From contig NC_081408.1 in assembly GCF_030272615.1 (NCBI RefSeq), forward strand, positions 401,667,889 to 401,731,888: a DNA stretch of 64,000 nt. Reading direction: 5' to 3'. Under the pieces are notes generated by a model, which searched no databases, had not been told where the DNA came from, and was given only the letters and a program-made list of their open reading frames with translations. Below are positions 35,620 through 47,035 of the stretch, piece after piece (the first letter of the stretch is position 1; each line of letters begins with the position of its first letter). Origin of the DNA: Cryptomeria japonica. Its lineage: Eukaryota; Streptophyta; Pinopsida; Cupressales; Cupressaceae. The position numbers were made by a program, and so were the translations under genes.

Positions 35620-36061
35620 TATAATGCCCCCAAATTGGGATTAACCTATTTATGCCCAAAATTGACAGTTCCAACAATATGATTTATTGATAAGTGCGGG
35701 ATGTTTTCCACAGCAAGTCAAATTATGCTATTGCTATTAGGATTCAACTGTGTAGTTTTCGAGTCAAACTCATTGACCCATGTACCATGGGTAGTGGTTC
35801 ACAAGAATCCATCTCTCATGAAAATGAATGGTCCACTTATCACTCAGTGAAGCGTTGGGCCTTCCTAAAGTAAATTTATGCTTAGTTGGAATTTATGGCC
35901 CAACTAAAGTAAATTTATCCTTAGATAGGAGAATGAATGGTCCACTTAGTTGGAATTTATTCTTAACAATAACATACTAAAGTAAATTCATTTAATCATT
36001 AATAAACTTAAGAAACAATGAACAAATACATGGATCAAGTATATTATTTGGAATGATAAAT
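35620..36061 (-). mobile_element. Truncated LTR-end copy
   Basis: The segment begins TATAATGCCCCCAAATTGGG and matches the edge of the LTR at 36474, with an extra 260-bp stretch (about 35680-35950) not present there. Similarity ends at GAATGATAAATA (about 36061), where minisatellite units start again. It is best explained as part of a tandem duplication of array + PBS + LTR edge. Confidence 0.65.
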
Positions 36062-36330
36062 ACATTAAGGCATGGATCATACACACGAATGCACAATAGG
36101 TGTAAAGCATTAAGTGTACACATGAATGCATGTAAGGCATGCATCATGCACACGAATACACATAAGGCATAAAGCATGAAGTATACACATGAATACATGT
36201 AAGGTAGGAATCAAACACATGAATTCTTGTAAGGCATGAATACACGTACAATATAGGTCATACACATATGTAAGACATGAAGCATACATGTAACTATACA
36301 AAGGCATGAAGCGCATATTTGTAAAGAACA
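36062..36330. repeat. Second, shorter minisatellite array
   Basis: It has the same AAGGCATGAA / CACATGAATACA units as 34870-35480, followed by the same GCAATGTTGGCCCATTTGAT sequence and another PBS. It is part of the duplicated block. Confidence 0.85.
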
Positions 36331-36459
36331 CACATAGAGAAATGCAATGTTGGCCCATTTGATTCAATTCTATGATTTACTTAAGAAGAGGACTTGAATA
36401 GATAACCCTAATCGAATGATGGTTAAAGTGGGTTTGTCCTGCAGGCTGGCAGGATTAAT

Positions 36460-36471
36460 GCTCTGATACCA
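36460..36471 (-). promoter_or_regulatory. Primer-binding site, tRNA-iMet type (copy 2)
   Basis: GCTCTGATACCA on the + strand is the exact complement of TGGTATCAGAGC, 2 bp from LTR terminus TGTAATGTCCCC at 36474. It fixes the minus-strand orientation of the adjacent LTR. Confidence 0.85.
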
Positions 36472-36473
36472 AT

Positions 36474-37705
36474 TGTAATGTCCCCAAATTGGGATTAACC
36501 TATTTATGCCCCAAATTGACAGTTCCAACAACATAATTTATTCTTAACAATAACATACTAAAGTAAATTCTTTCAATTATTAATAAACTTAACAAACAAT
36601 GAACAAATACATGGATTAGTGAACAAGTATGTTATTTTGAATGATAAATATTGTTACCGGCTAACTGCACCATAACCAATCATAGTTTAGTTTGATAGGA
36701 AAACCTCGAAAGGGCACTAGTAAACTGCCCAGCTCAATTAAGCCCAAAGCGCACAGCATCCCACTAAGACAACTCGCCCCTTGGCCCACAAGCGGCAGGA
36801 ACGGCTCACTGAGACAATTCCATCCCTTGGGGTGGCCTACTTAGCTTGGGAGAAACGGTAAACCGCATTTCCCTAGCTTATTTCCATCAACTTCACATGT
36901 AATTGATAAAGGGACAATACATATATATATATTCTCATTTGAAGGAACATAATTCAAGTATAAATCTTATTAGAGCCAATATCTATGAATGTATATAAGA
37001 AAACTGAGGCACAAACACCTAGATCTCATACCAATTACTTGTATAATGCACAGTGGCTGTATGCCTGAATATTATTTTCTTATATCAGATCTCTACTTTA
37101 TCGATGCTTGTTGACTTCCTTTCTCCCATCTCTGCTTCTTGAATGGACTGATATATCTTATTTTCAGCCTAATATATTCATTCTTGTAATGCCACAGAAT
37201 ATTTTGAAGTCTTATAAATAAGACAATTTTCTGAATATATATTTATTTATGAATATCTGATCTCATTTGAGTTTTTGTCCTTGTATTCCTATCTCCCTTC
37301 TTTCCCCTCCAATTTATGTCTTCATGTTCCCCTTGTTAATAAATACCAGCTCCTTTATTCTTAATCGTTTCTGATTAATTCATGCCTCTTCATTACAATC
37401 AGTGGCCCATTATTTTAGGCTGCTAATCACAACCCTATTCTTGCCTATCGATGGTATTAAATAAAGCTTGTTGCTGTTTACACACCGTTCCATGTTATGG
37501 GTATGGATTGCTGACTTGATTCGTAGCAACTGCTGCTTGTTAATAATTGATAATAATCGCCGATCAAGGGCTTCAGTTTATCTTAGTTAATTGGTAATAA
37601 TCATAAGCATTGTTTTATACAAACAGTTGTCATGCATCGATGCCTTTATTGAATTGTTGATATTTATCATAATGTTCAGTTATAAGGGTTGAAAGCTTCA
37701 TGACA
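36474..37705 (-). mobile_element. 5' LTR of a minus-strand LTR retrotransposon, 1,232 bp
   Basis: In minus orientation it starts TGTCATGAAGC at 37705 and ends GGGGACATTACA at 36474, directly followed by AT and the tRNA-iMet primer site. The TG..CA termini are intact. The stretch 37466-37680 is shared with the candidate LTR at 32910-33324. The stretch 36654-36900 contains a GC-richer block. The 5 bp outside 37705 (TATTA) do not match the bases outside 32910 (AATAA), so an intact element is not proven. Confidence 0.7.
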
Positions 37706-38047
37706 TATTAGGTGTAGATTTTTGAGGAATCAAAGGTCAAGACATCATTTTGGGCAGATTGGAGCTTCTTGCACGTAACATGATATCCTTTAGACCCAAG
37801 AATTTGATTCTGAACTTTGTAAATGTTTGCCTCCTCGCTATTATTAATTAATCCATGAAAATTTGCCAAGTTTGTCTAGGGTTAAATCATGACAATGTGT
37901 TGCACATGAGGTCCAAAACAATGTGGGATACTTCTCCATTGGTTTTTTTCAGGAGCAACACAATTAACAATATTCTTTGTGATAAATTAAACCAGATATT
38001 GTGACCCCACCTCAATCACGACCTCATCAAATAGAGGAGAGAAGCAT

Positions 38048-38126
38048 TTGACCACTCATCAATATCATATTCACATGTGCAGATATTGTGGCTGCACATG
38101 TGAATGTGATATTCATGAGTGGTCAA
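38048..38126. repeat. Near-perfect hairpin, 35-bp arms, 9-base loop
   Basis: Left arm 38048-38082 and right arm 38092-38126 are inverted copies with 33 of 35 positions pairing. The loop is ATATTGTGG (38083-38091). It lies inside the long bZIP intron, about 1 kb before the terminal exon. It may be a small foldback element or a transcribed stem-loop. The stem is shorter than most plant microRNA precursors. Confidence 0.85.
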
Positions 38127-39165
38127 TGTCTAATATTTCGTCCTTATACAAGATATGGTCACTATTTCTGTGGTGTTGGAAAAACAAATTTTGACTAGGC
38201 ATCATAGTAATTAGTTGTTAATATCATAAATGAGTATCTCCAATTATGGACATTGTCGCGCATCATTTTTGAGTCGTGTTTTTTTTGCAATTTGTTAGAT
38301 GATTTGATATTTCAAAATAGTTGGGCCATTTAGCGTGTTTTTCTTTGGCCTACTACAAAGGAAGACAAGCAGATCCATGGTATTGTGTTCTTGAAGCTTA
38401 TGTATCTGCAGTTATAAATGAAACTTTTGACTAGTAGTTATTTTATCTGTTAAGGGCAATACACGAGGACTGGCTGACTGGTAGAGTGTGCAACTTAACA
38501 AGTCCTTGACTGCAAAGAGGGCACTTTGTTTTATTAACCACCCTATCATTTAAGGTTTCTACTTGGAACGAACCCATTTACCCTATGTGTTTGGGTAAAT
38601 GAGAGTTAAATTAGGTTGGAACAATTAGGGGAGTTCTATGGGGAAAATTTATCATGCATATTCTGATGAATCTGATGAACACATGAAAGCATATTTTGTC
38701 CACAACACGTGTAACTGAACTGCTTCTATGCACTCAATTCCTGTGTTTATGTCCAATAACTGGATCAAGATTTTTTCTCACCATTCCTTTCTCAGACACT
38801 TTTATTGATTTTATCAGTAATGGTATTTTGGATTTTTGCCACACCTGTTCTGTTAAATTTTATTTACCATTTTTTTTAACCATGGCTTCTTCTGTCAAAC
38901 TGGGCTATGCTAGGCAAAGTATAGCCTTGTATAAAAATATGACCATGGTACCCAGGAAAAGAATGTCATTATTTGCATTTTCAGGAACTAGTTCAATTTC
39001 ATATCTTACGTGTTCCTGTGCCATAAATTCAGCTGAACAGTGACTTTTTTTGGGTGAACCATCATTTTTCATAAAGATAGTAAAATCTGATATGCATAGC
39101 ATGTGAACTATGGGATATATATTTGGGGGTGTATTAAACACTAATTTGTTGGAATTCTGTTGCAG

Positions 39166-39246
39166 CTCATGGAAATTCGTATTCCAGTGGAAGAGATGCG
39201 AACACCACCTCGAGTTCTTCGAAGAACTCGTACAGCTCATTGGTAG
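39166..39246 (+). CDS. bZIP gene, terminal exon and stop codon
   Basis: The acceptor TTGCAG ends at 39165; 26 codons follow, with TAG at 39244-39246. The exon reads LMEIRIPVEEMRTPPRVLRR and ends TRTAHW. GBF4-type group-A bZIP proteins end with LME..IPV.E..RPPR.LRR..S/T..W, so both the motif and the terminal Trp fit. The LRR[ST] box is a conserved C-terminal C4-type motif of the ABI5/ABF/GBF4 group, a likely phosphorylation and 14-3-3 contact site in relatives. It joins in frame to RFKQ of the exon at 4263-4292. The Ala-His before the final Trp differs from the more usual Ser/Gly-x-x-W. Confidence 0.92.
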   Translation, partial: LMEIRIPVEEMRTPPRVLRRTRTAHW

Positions 39247-39850
39247 AGTGCTATTTTATACAGTCATTGATACATACTAGACGCATAACAGTATAATGTA
39301 TACCTGTACTGCAATAATGAGAAGCTGGTGAGGTGGAACTCATGGCTGCTTTTTATATATGTTTCAATATTGCAAATTCCTGCAGTATTTTGATATTAAT
39401 GAACTCTTCTGGTAGATTATCTTCAACAAATGGCAGGGGTGAAGCGTATGCAGTTATCATATCTTTGATGAAAACTCTTAGGGTGTACATTGTGCTTATT
39501 ACAGGGGAGCACTGATCTCAGAAGATCTGATAAAGCAAACATACGCATCTCACTGTTTGATACTTCTGCTGTGATGTTCTGGAGCAGATGGTGTGAAGTG
39601 GAGACTTGCACATTCATAGTAGAAACTATCTTTTAATCAGTGTAGATTCTGGTTTAGCATAAAGGGCGGCTTTAGTTTTTCATCGTGTTCCACTTGTTTT
39701 GAGGTTTGAAAATTTGGAAGACCGTTTTAATATTTGACACAACACTTGATAGTGTTAGACTGTAAGTTCAGAAGTCTTTGTGAATAGCTGTTCTTGCAGG
39801 TCAATTTGACTAGTATACAGATCCAATAAACAACGTTACTTTTGCCTTTT
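39247..39850 (+). other. Probable 3' UTR of the bZIP gene
   Basis: The region follows the stop codon without further coding potential. A canonical AATAAA lies at 39825-39830, and a second TCAATAAGAAG-like signal lies near 39894. The exact polyadenylation point cannot be read from sequence. From about 39850 to 40527 nothing else is recognised. Confidence 0.5.
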
Positions 39851-40527
39851 TCTTTCCCGTATATTGTTCTGGCCATCCGAAACTAGTACTTGTTCAATAA
39901 GAAGGCACTTGTACATGGTAATATAATTAATAAGCAATCATTTTCTTCTCGAGATTGTCTACAGGCTCATTAAACAGGAAATATTTTAGGGAAATAATCA
40001 CTATTTTATTTCGTGTTCTTTTGTAGCCAGCTTCTCATTCCTACTGTCTTTCAAATTTCTTCTTCTCAAAGTCAATATATTGGCATTATACAGGAAAAGT
40101 ATGGGATATGTTTGAGACTGCAATGGATTTAGCAGTCAAAAGGTAGGAAGCTTTACTTCCTGTAAAAATATAATTTCAAGGGCTGTTTGCTCTTGATAAA
40201 CACCTTCAGTATAGGATACAAGCAGGATATGGATGTGATTAAAACAACCATTAAACAACTGATGAATTCAGAGTTCATTAGTAACCTGTAAATTTAGAGT
40301 TCTTTTAGATTTATTTCTCATGCAACAAATGTCTTGTTTTTAATGGTATGGAGAGGACCATGTGTACACATGATCAGAAGAGATCTAAATAATTTCTATT
40401 AGGAGACTATTTAAAGGAATTTTCTTTTAGCTGATACTTGAATCTTTATGTATATTCCTAAATTTAATATAAGAAAATTTCAAAAAATCTGTAAGAAATG
40501 CCACTTTGCCTCGGTTACCTTGGGCTG

Positions 40528-42389
40528 TGTTAGACATTTTGTCATTGATGTCAAGTGGGTTTTGTCAAGCTTGTGCTATTCAAACTAGAGGTTTACTCAA
40601 AATAATATTGGATTGAATTTGAAGTGCTTTTCTAGCTACTGTTTATTCATTAGACTTTCTCAATTTTGCTTGAGCTGCTTGAGGTGTGTGTGCCTGCTTC
40701 AGCTGCTTGAGTGAGTGTCTGCATCACCAGCCTGTGTGCTTACTTGTCAACAGGTCAGCAGCTATGTCAGCTCTCCTTGCCAAGTCAGATTCTTATATCA
40801 AGCTATTATGTTTCAATGGCTGGTCATTTATTTGCTTGGGCCATGAAATGACAATGTGGTAGAATTTTGGCTATGGAATATTATGGGTGTTTTGTTTTTG
40901 ATATAGCCACGATTCAATAAAGGACAAGGAAGTAGTGTCTATATTTGGTACGATGACTTGTACCTGGCAACACATAAAAGTTATGTTCCTTTAATTGTGT
41001 TTCCATGTGGCGGCTGGAGTTTTTGGTAACGTTTGTCTTTGGAGCATGTTTGAATTGAATATTTTTTATTGGTTGGTTGCTGTTTTGGAGTTTGAAAAAG
41101 AACGGAGTATTGTGGTGCCGTATTAAAAAGAGATGCGTTTATCGGGAGCTGCTGAAGTTCTCCTTGTGCCTTTTCTAGATGGGAGACGTGCCTAAAAATT
41201 TTATGACTACCTTAAACGTATTTTGCTGACTGGACTATCTCTTCAGAAAGTACGTAATTGTTTCATTTCGTGTGGAAGAGGGGTGTGCGTTTTTTTTCTA
41301 TTAAATCGTGGCCTACATGTTTTTAAGTGGTGGTTTTTAATATAAGTCGTGCAATTATTTGAAAAGAGCTATGGATACTTCAAATTGTTGGGCGTTTTTA
41401 ATCTGGAACGTGAAAATTTATTCTTTTGTTCTATTCATGGTGCGACGGCTCTGGCGAAGTGTGCAATAAATAAATTGCATATTGGGCGTATGGACTTGAA
41501 GAGTTTAAAGAATAATATCCCCGTGGCATATCGAGTGTGTGCGTTATTCTGCTCATAAAAAGATGTTGCTGCGTTTTGAGAGGGGAAGTGCTTTTGCTGA
41601 TAAAAAGTTTGCATTTAATTTTTTGTGAGGAGATAGCAGCCTACGGTATTTGTTTATAAAGAAGTGGTCGGGTCTTTAGAATATATACATAGAGATTGAT
41701 TTTTTTTTTTCTGTGTAGAGTTTAAGCTGGACCACAAAGCTGAACTGTGTGAGTTGAGAGTCTTTGCTTGGGTTCTTTGGTAATCATGTTGCATGTATTA
41801 TGAGATATCGGGTTAAAAAGGCCTTTGGAAAGTGATTGGTGGTGATGCACAAGACAAAAGTGACTGAGTAGAGATATGTTTTTGCGTCAAGGATGAAGTC
41901 TTTGTGAGTAGAAAATAGATTTTCAAAAAGGGGTGTTTCATTCTCTTTCTAGGACAGCGTTGAATAAACAGTGAGTTCTTTTGTCTGCCAAAAAGGGGGA
42001 CAATATAGAAGTTTATTGATATCACCTCAACTAAATCTGGAAGTATCTGAGTGTGTGTATGATACAGAACAAATTGATTTGTAGAAGTTTTTAATCGGAC
42101 TGGTGTGGTGTGGAGATGTACTTTTTCAGAAGTTATTGTGTTTTTGTATTTGAGGTTGGTGCCTCTTTTAGACGAAGTTGGTGCTTCAGCTGAACAGAGA
42201 GTTGGTGCTCTCCTTTGTATTTTGGGTTGTTGCCCATTTTTATTTATAAAAGCTGTTGCATGCAGTGGTTTTTTACCAGAAAGGGTTTTCCACGAGAAAT
42301 CTGGTGTTTATGTTTTAATGGTTGTTCTTTTCAGTTTTTGAATGGTTTTATGCTGTTAAAAGTTTGAACAAATTTGCAATACTGATTCA
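40528..42389 (-). mobile_element. Copia-type LTR, ~1.86 kb, with PPT at its upper edge
   Basis: The + strand reads TGTTAGACATTTTGTCATTG at 40528 and ACTGATTCA at 42389. The upper edge is followed by CCCCCCTCCCTCTC (42390-42403). On the minus strand this is GAGAGGGAGGGGGG followed by TGAATCAGT, the PPT plus LTR start seen in many plant Copia elements. So this is a minus-strand LTR with its internal region expected above 42403. No pol sequence is readable there. The ORFs inside it are not conserved. No target-site duplication was found for a solo LTR. Confidence 0.6.
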
Positions 42390-42403
42390 CCCCCCTCCCT
42401 CTC

Positions 42404-43889
42404 GGTATTGCTTGTGTGCCCTTCAGGTTGATCGTTATATTAACATTCATTATCTTTTGCTTGACGGAAATCATTCATTCAATGGAGTTACAAAATTTTG
42501 CTCATGGTATTGTAGGCCCTTTGCTGCCAAGTTTTCAGATATATGTAGTATTTTTTGAGGACCGTAACAGTTTGGCAGCATATGTTCTTTTACAGGGGTA
42601 TCGATAGCATTCAACTAATGCACGACCGTCCATATTAACAGAGCAAATTGATTGCCAAAGTTTGGAGAAAATCTACAGCAATGATGAGGGTCATTTTGAA
42701 GAACGGGTAAACTGATCTTTAAACAAAAACCACTTTAATGTCTTTTAAAATGCATTGTCTAGACTTAGGTAGCAAAACGTATTATTTGTAAGTACAAAAG
42801 ACGGGAATGTGAAGTGCTAGTAAATCTATGCTAGAAAAAGAAAGTGCAAATTGGAGTAGAATAAACTAAAAAATGCAAAATCTTATGCTAGAAATGTCTT
42901 CAGGAGTCCAAGAAATTGTTGATGAACAAAGAACTTTGAGAATCTTGATGCTACACCTTGTTGCACTTAGATGTTGCTGCTTGTTGGATCCAGGTGTTGG
43001 TGTTATGTACCTAGTGGACTTGAAACTTTCACTAATTGCTTGCCTAACATTCTTCATACCCCCTAACATTCTTCATACCCATCTTGTTTTTAAAATTTTC
43101 ACGCCATGCTTTTGGTTAGTCTCCCAAAATGGTGCATTTGAACCTCAACAATAACACTAGGAAAACTTAAAAAGTGTGTTACCTAGTGACGATGTGGATG
43201 TGGTGTAGAGATATTGTGGCCTATGACACAAACCGTAGGGAAAATGCAAGGTGATGGTGATGTGTGTGGTTGATGGAGGCAAAAAGGTAGAGGAGGATCG
43301 TAAAAAAGGGAATAATGGAGAGGGGAGTATAGGGAAAAAACTTCCAAATCTGATTGCTTAAGTGGGGAAAGAGAATGGTGATTTATGGCTTTCAAAGGAG
43401 ATTGGAAGATTAAAGAAGAAAAATGATGAGTAGAGGGGAAAATCACAAAGAATTCACAATTTTGGTGGGTATTTAAGCTTCAAAATGCTACTTATTCATC
43501 TCCTTTGTAAGAGATCTCTTTATAATCTCTAGAAGTCTGTATAAGCTTGCTTGAGAGAGTGAGTGCTCTATAAGTTTTTCAATTATCTCCTTAGAGAAAT
43601 GGATGAAATAAAATACTTATAGTGAGTTTTAGGCAATGTGATTGATGGAAAAATAGCGAGTAGAGCAAAAATGATTGTCATAAGTAAGATTTGAAATTTT
43701 GAATGTGAACAAAATCCAATGACACAATGCTAGCATTTGGACATGAGTGCCAAACCAGCCTTGGTGTTAGAGGGACTTAGGGGCTCAAATTTTCAAGGAT
43801 GATAGGAGGGTTCTGCATGTGTATCTTTATGCTAGAAAGCAAGGTTGATGGTCTTAAAATGATTAGGGATGGACACTAAGGTGAGTGCA
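42404..43889. other. No gene recognised
   Basis: Several short ORFs exist on both strands but none has recognisable motifs or codon structure. A short direct repeat CCTAACATTCTTCATACCC occurs near 43045-43080. It is probably decayed repeat sequence. Confidence 0.4.
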
Positions 43890-44990
43890 AAAATGTAAGG
43901 TGTAAGTTGCAGAGTTGCAATTTTTGACTATGCATTTTGCCCCAACCAAATGAAGAAGGTTTGACACCAAATGAAGAAGTAATAATGCATGGTACATTTC
44001 ATAAATATCTTGAAATTTCATAGAAGATATTGTTAAAAAGGATTTATTGAGCAAACCATGCTCTCAACATCATCCTTCTCATAAAATGTCACATACACAT
44101 AAGAAGAATATTGAAGTATGAAACAAGAATGAGTAGGATGAATTGATATGCTATTGTTGGGTTAACATGAGAAGGGGTATAATGTCTTAATGGTTTGCAT
44201 CATCTTGAAATACATGAAGAGAAATGGCAAAAAGATGAGAAATAAGAAAAATAAGTAATGCCAAAATTGTAAGGTGACAGTTGCAAAGTAAGCATTTTTC
44301 GACCTTACACTCTGCCCAACTTTAGTAGGTTGATGACATTGAGTGAAGAAGTATGCTACAATATAGTATAATAATATATAATGTGTTGTGTAACATGTTA
44401 TTGTTGGTTAATATGAGAAGGAGCATTGTCTTAATGGTTTGCATCATCTTCAAAATACATGAAGATAAATGATAAAAAAATGAGAAATGAGAAAAATAAG
44501 TCATTATTTCAAAATTGTAAGGTGAAAGTTGCAAAGTAAGCAATCTTTGACCTTACAGTTTGCCCCACTTTAGTAGGTTGATGACACAAAGTGAATAATT
44601 ATACCACAATAATGGTAGTATAAGAATGTATAGTAGGTTGTGTAAATATCTTAAAATATCATAGAAGATATTGTAAAAAGTATATATTGAGCAAACCATG
44701 CTCTCATTAGCATCCTTTGTTCCCATAGAATTTCACATACATATAAGAAGAATGATAGAGTATGAAACAAGAATGAGGAATAGGGTGAATTAATAGAATT
44801 TCACATACATATAAGAAGAATGATAGAGTATGAAACAAGAATGAGGAATAGGGTGAATTAACATATTGTTGTGCTAGCATGAGAGGGGGTATTATGTCTT
44901 AATGGTTTGTATCATCCTCAAAATACATGAAAAGAAATGGTAGAAAAATGAGAAATGAGAAAAATAAATCATGTCAAAACAAAACATAGA
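43890..44990. repeat. Satellite-like tandem repeat, three monomers
   Basis: Three diverged direct copies begin AAATTGTAAGGTG(A)..AGTTGCA near 43892, 44265 and 44511. They run through ...GTAGGTTGATGACA..., AAACCATGCTCTCA..., TATGAAACAAGAATGAG... and ...GTCTTAATGGTTTGCATCAT... to GAGAAATGAGAAAAATAA. The middle monomer lacks the central part (about 245 bp versus about 375 and 470 bp). The last one contains a perfect internal 68-bp duplication. Confidence 0.8.
44725..44860. repeat. Perfect 68-bp tandem duplication
   Basis: The segment starting ATAGAATTTCACATACATAT and ending AGGGTGAATTA is present at 44725-44792 and 44793-44860 with no visible difference. It is a very recent duplication inside the satellite-like block. 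Confidence 0.95.
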
Positions 44991-46919
44991 GGAGAAATAA
45001 AACAAATAACAAGCTTATCTGGGTCAACATGAAAAGGTATGACTAGGTTGATGCCTTGCATGATCCCCAAATACTTAAGAAAAGGGAAAGTCAAGTGTAT
45101 AAGGAAGAATGGGTCAAGTAACTTATGGAAGAAAATAAAATATTAAACATTGTTGCCAATCATGTGCTAGCATGCACGTGAGGGTAATATGCCTCATCTA
45201 TTATAAGGGGGCACAATAATCGTATTTATACATAAGAAGGCTACAAGAGGAACACAAGTTCTTTAACCTTGGACGTGGGAAGGTCATCAACCTATACAAG
45301 ATTATCACTCAAAACCATTGGTCACGAACTTAGCAAAATGAACCAAGTCAACATCAACCATTAAAATAAGTAATGCAGGTGGTGTAGGTGTCTAGAGTTG
45401 TAAGTTCTTCAATCGCTTAAGGCATGCTTCTTTGGAGTGTTAGGGGTATAAGCTTAAGGAGGAAGACTTCACACTTATGATTAGGTAGGGCTACTTTGGA
45501 CTAATTTATTAAGGTGGGTAAAATTGCCATTGATTTTTGGCTTGCTAAATCCAAGGGAGCTTATGTTGAATACTACACCTTCAAATCGTATGCATAAGAT
45601 AGTCTCAATGCATACAAATGAGATGAATGAAATTGCAAAACATTCAAAGATTCTTAGTGATCCATGAATAATCCCATATACATTATATTATTTAAAGAAA
45701 AATATCTCTAATGAGCTTTGCAAGGATTTTATAGTTGTTTAGTTGGCCAACTAATTAAGAATAACACCCAAAAAAGTAAACGTTACACATAGACATTTAG
45801 ATAATATTGGATTTACACATTTGATCTATTTTCCTAGTATTACAATGGTTCATTACATGTTTGGGATGAAACCTATATCATTACATAGCAAAAATGCATT
45901 GAAAATCTTCAATGGAAACAAATTTGAGTAGCGTGGAGGTTCCTTCTCTTTGTTCTTGGTTTGCAACCTATTTTTAAAGCAATCAAAAAATGAAAATATG
46001 TGAATATATATCGTTTGATGTATTTGAGCTACCTGGGGAGAAACATCATGGTTGCCCACAATGGTAGAGTTCACTCGTACTCGCTTGTGTCGTCATCACA
46101 TGTCCTTGTATATTGGTTGTACAATTTAGTGGCTAGAACTAAATTAGTTGTACATTGCTTTATTATAAGGGCCTACCATTTTATTAAATATACTGCTTTG
46201 ATATCGAACGTATTGCTTCTCACTGTTCTCGTGATGTGATCTTGGAGGCTTCTCATGAGGTGGTTTCCCTTGGGGCTAGTACAACTCAAGCAATTTTTTT
46301 GTTCCCTATTAAGACTACTCCTAACCCAATTTAGGCATTTCCTTTGTCAATGAATTTTATGCAAGGTATGTCATCTTTTGTTAGACATTCTTCCTCGTGC
46401 AAGGTGACTCTAGTTGAGACATCATTTAAGGACTTCCCCCTCCACTCTCCACAATGGGTGAATTTAGATAATGGTGTGTCATGGATGATTAGTCAAAGAA
46501 GGAAGAGGGGTTTTCCTAAATCTATTTCAAGATATCATCCTTGGGTTAGAGTGAGTGGATTGCAAGGATGAGGTCAAGCATAGTGTAGGTTGGTGTTAGT
46601 TGTTCGCCAATGGTAGCTATGTTGTTGAACAAATTATTTGCTAGTTGTTGCATTGCTCGTGTACAAGGTTTTATGCCCTTCCAAAAATTGATATTTATCC
46701 CTTAATAAAAAAACAATGATAATTAATGATATTAGAACCTTTAAAACTAACATTTCATTTATCCTTTTTGTTGAGGTTGCACAAGTGGTGGTCATGGCAC
46801 CAAATTCAAGTGATGTCAAATATTAGTGAAGAGACACCAACTAGCAATGTTGGGAAAGGTTTGAGAAATAGGGATTGGCCCAAGGGAGAGTGCAATGACA
46901 CCCTTACACATGGGTTGTG
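44991..46919. other. No gene recognised
   Basis: The ORFs at 46000-46240 and 46344-46571 have no motif I can name, and no splice or codon evidence supports them. The sequence is AT-rich repeat-like debris. Confidence 0.35.
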
Positions 46920-47035
46920 ACCTTCAAAAGGGTGATGACTCTTCATGAGAGGGTCATGCCACTCAAAAGGTTTGTGCCCTTTGTGAGAGGGTCATGCCAC
47001 CCAAAAAGGTCATGCCTTTGTGAGAGGGTTGTTGG
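46920..47035. repeat. Short tandem repeat (GAGAGGGTCATGCCAC)
   Basis: Three degenerate units of about 30-45 bp contain TTTGTGAGAGGGTCATGCCACTCAAA-like sequence. They resemble LTR-internal short repeats. No element boundary was found. Confidence 0.65.

Larger units (their letters stand above)
4293..39165 (+). other. 34.9-kb intron of the bZIP gene
   Basis: The donor GT is at 4293 and the acceptor TTGCAG ends at 39165. The intron separates codon ...KQ from LME..., in phase 0. It is filled with nested mobile-element remnants on both strands, listed separately. Stretches 4293-5700, 6200-8100, 16400-17500, 18750-20150, 25450-26240, 29400-30600 and 37710-38690 contain no gene that I can support: only short random ORFs, A/T-rich sequence and unassigned repeat debris. 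One example of the debris is a 39-bp tandem duplication near 17333-17410. Introns of this size are known in conifers and result from retrotransposon build-up. Confidence 0.85.

Noticed and set aside
38455-38530. tRNA- or SINE-like stretch (GGCTGACTGGTAGAGTG ... CTGCAAAGAGGGCAC)
   Set aside because: An A-box-like word is present but there is no good B box (GGTTCGANNCC) at the right distance, no cloverleaf and no A-tail or target-site duplication.
46000-46571. Plus-strand ORFs possibly from a retroelement pol
   Set aside because: No RT, integrase or gag motif could be recognised; left as unassigned.
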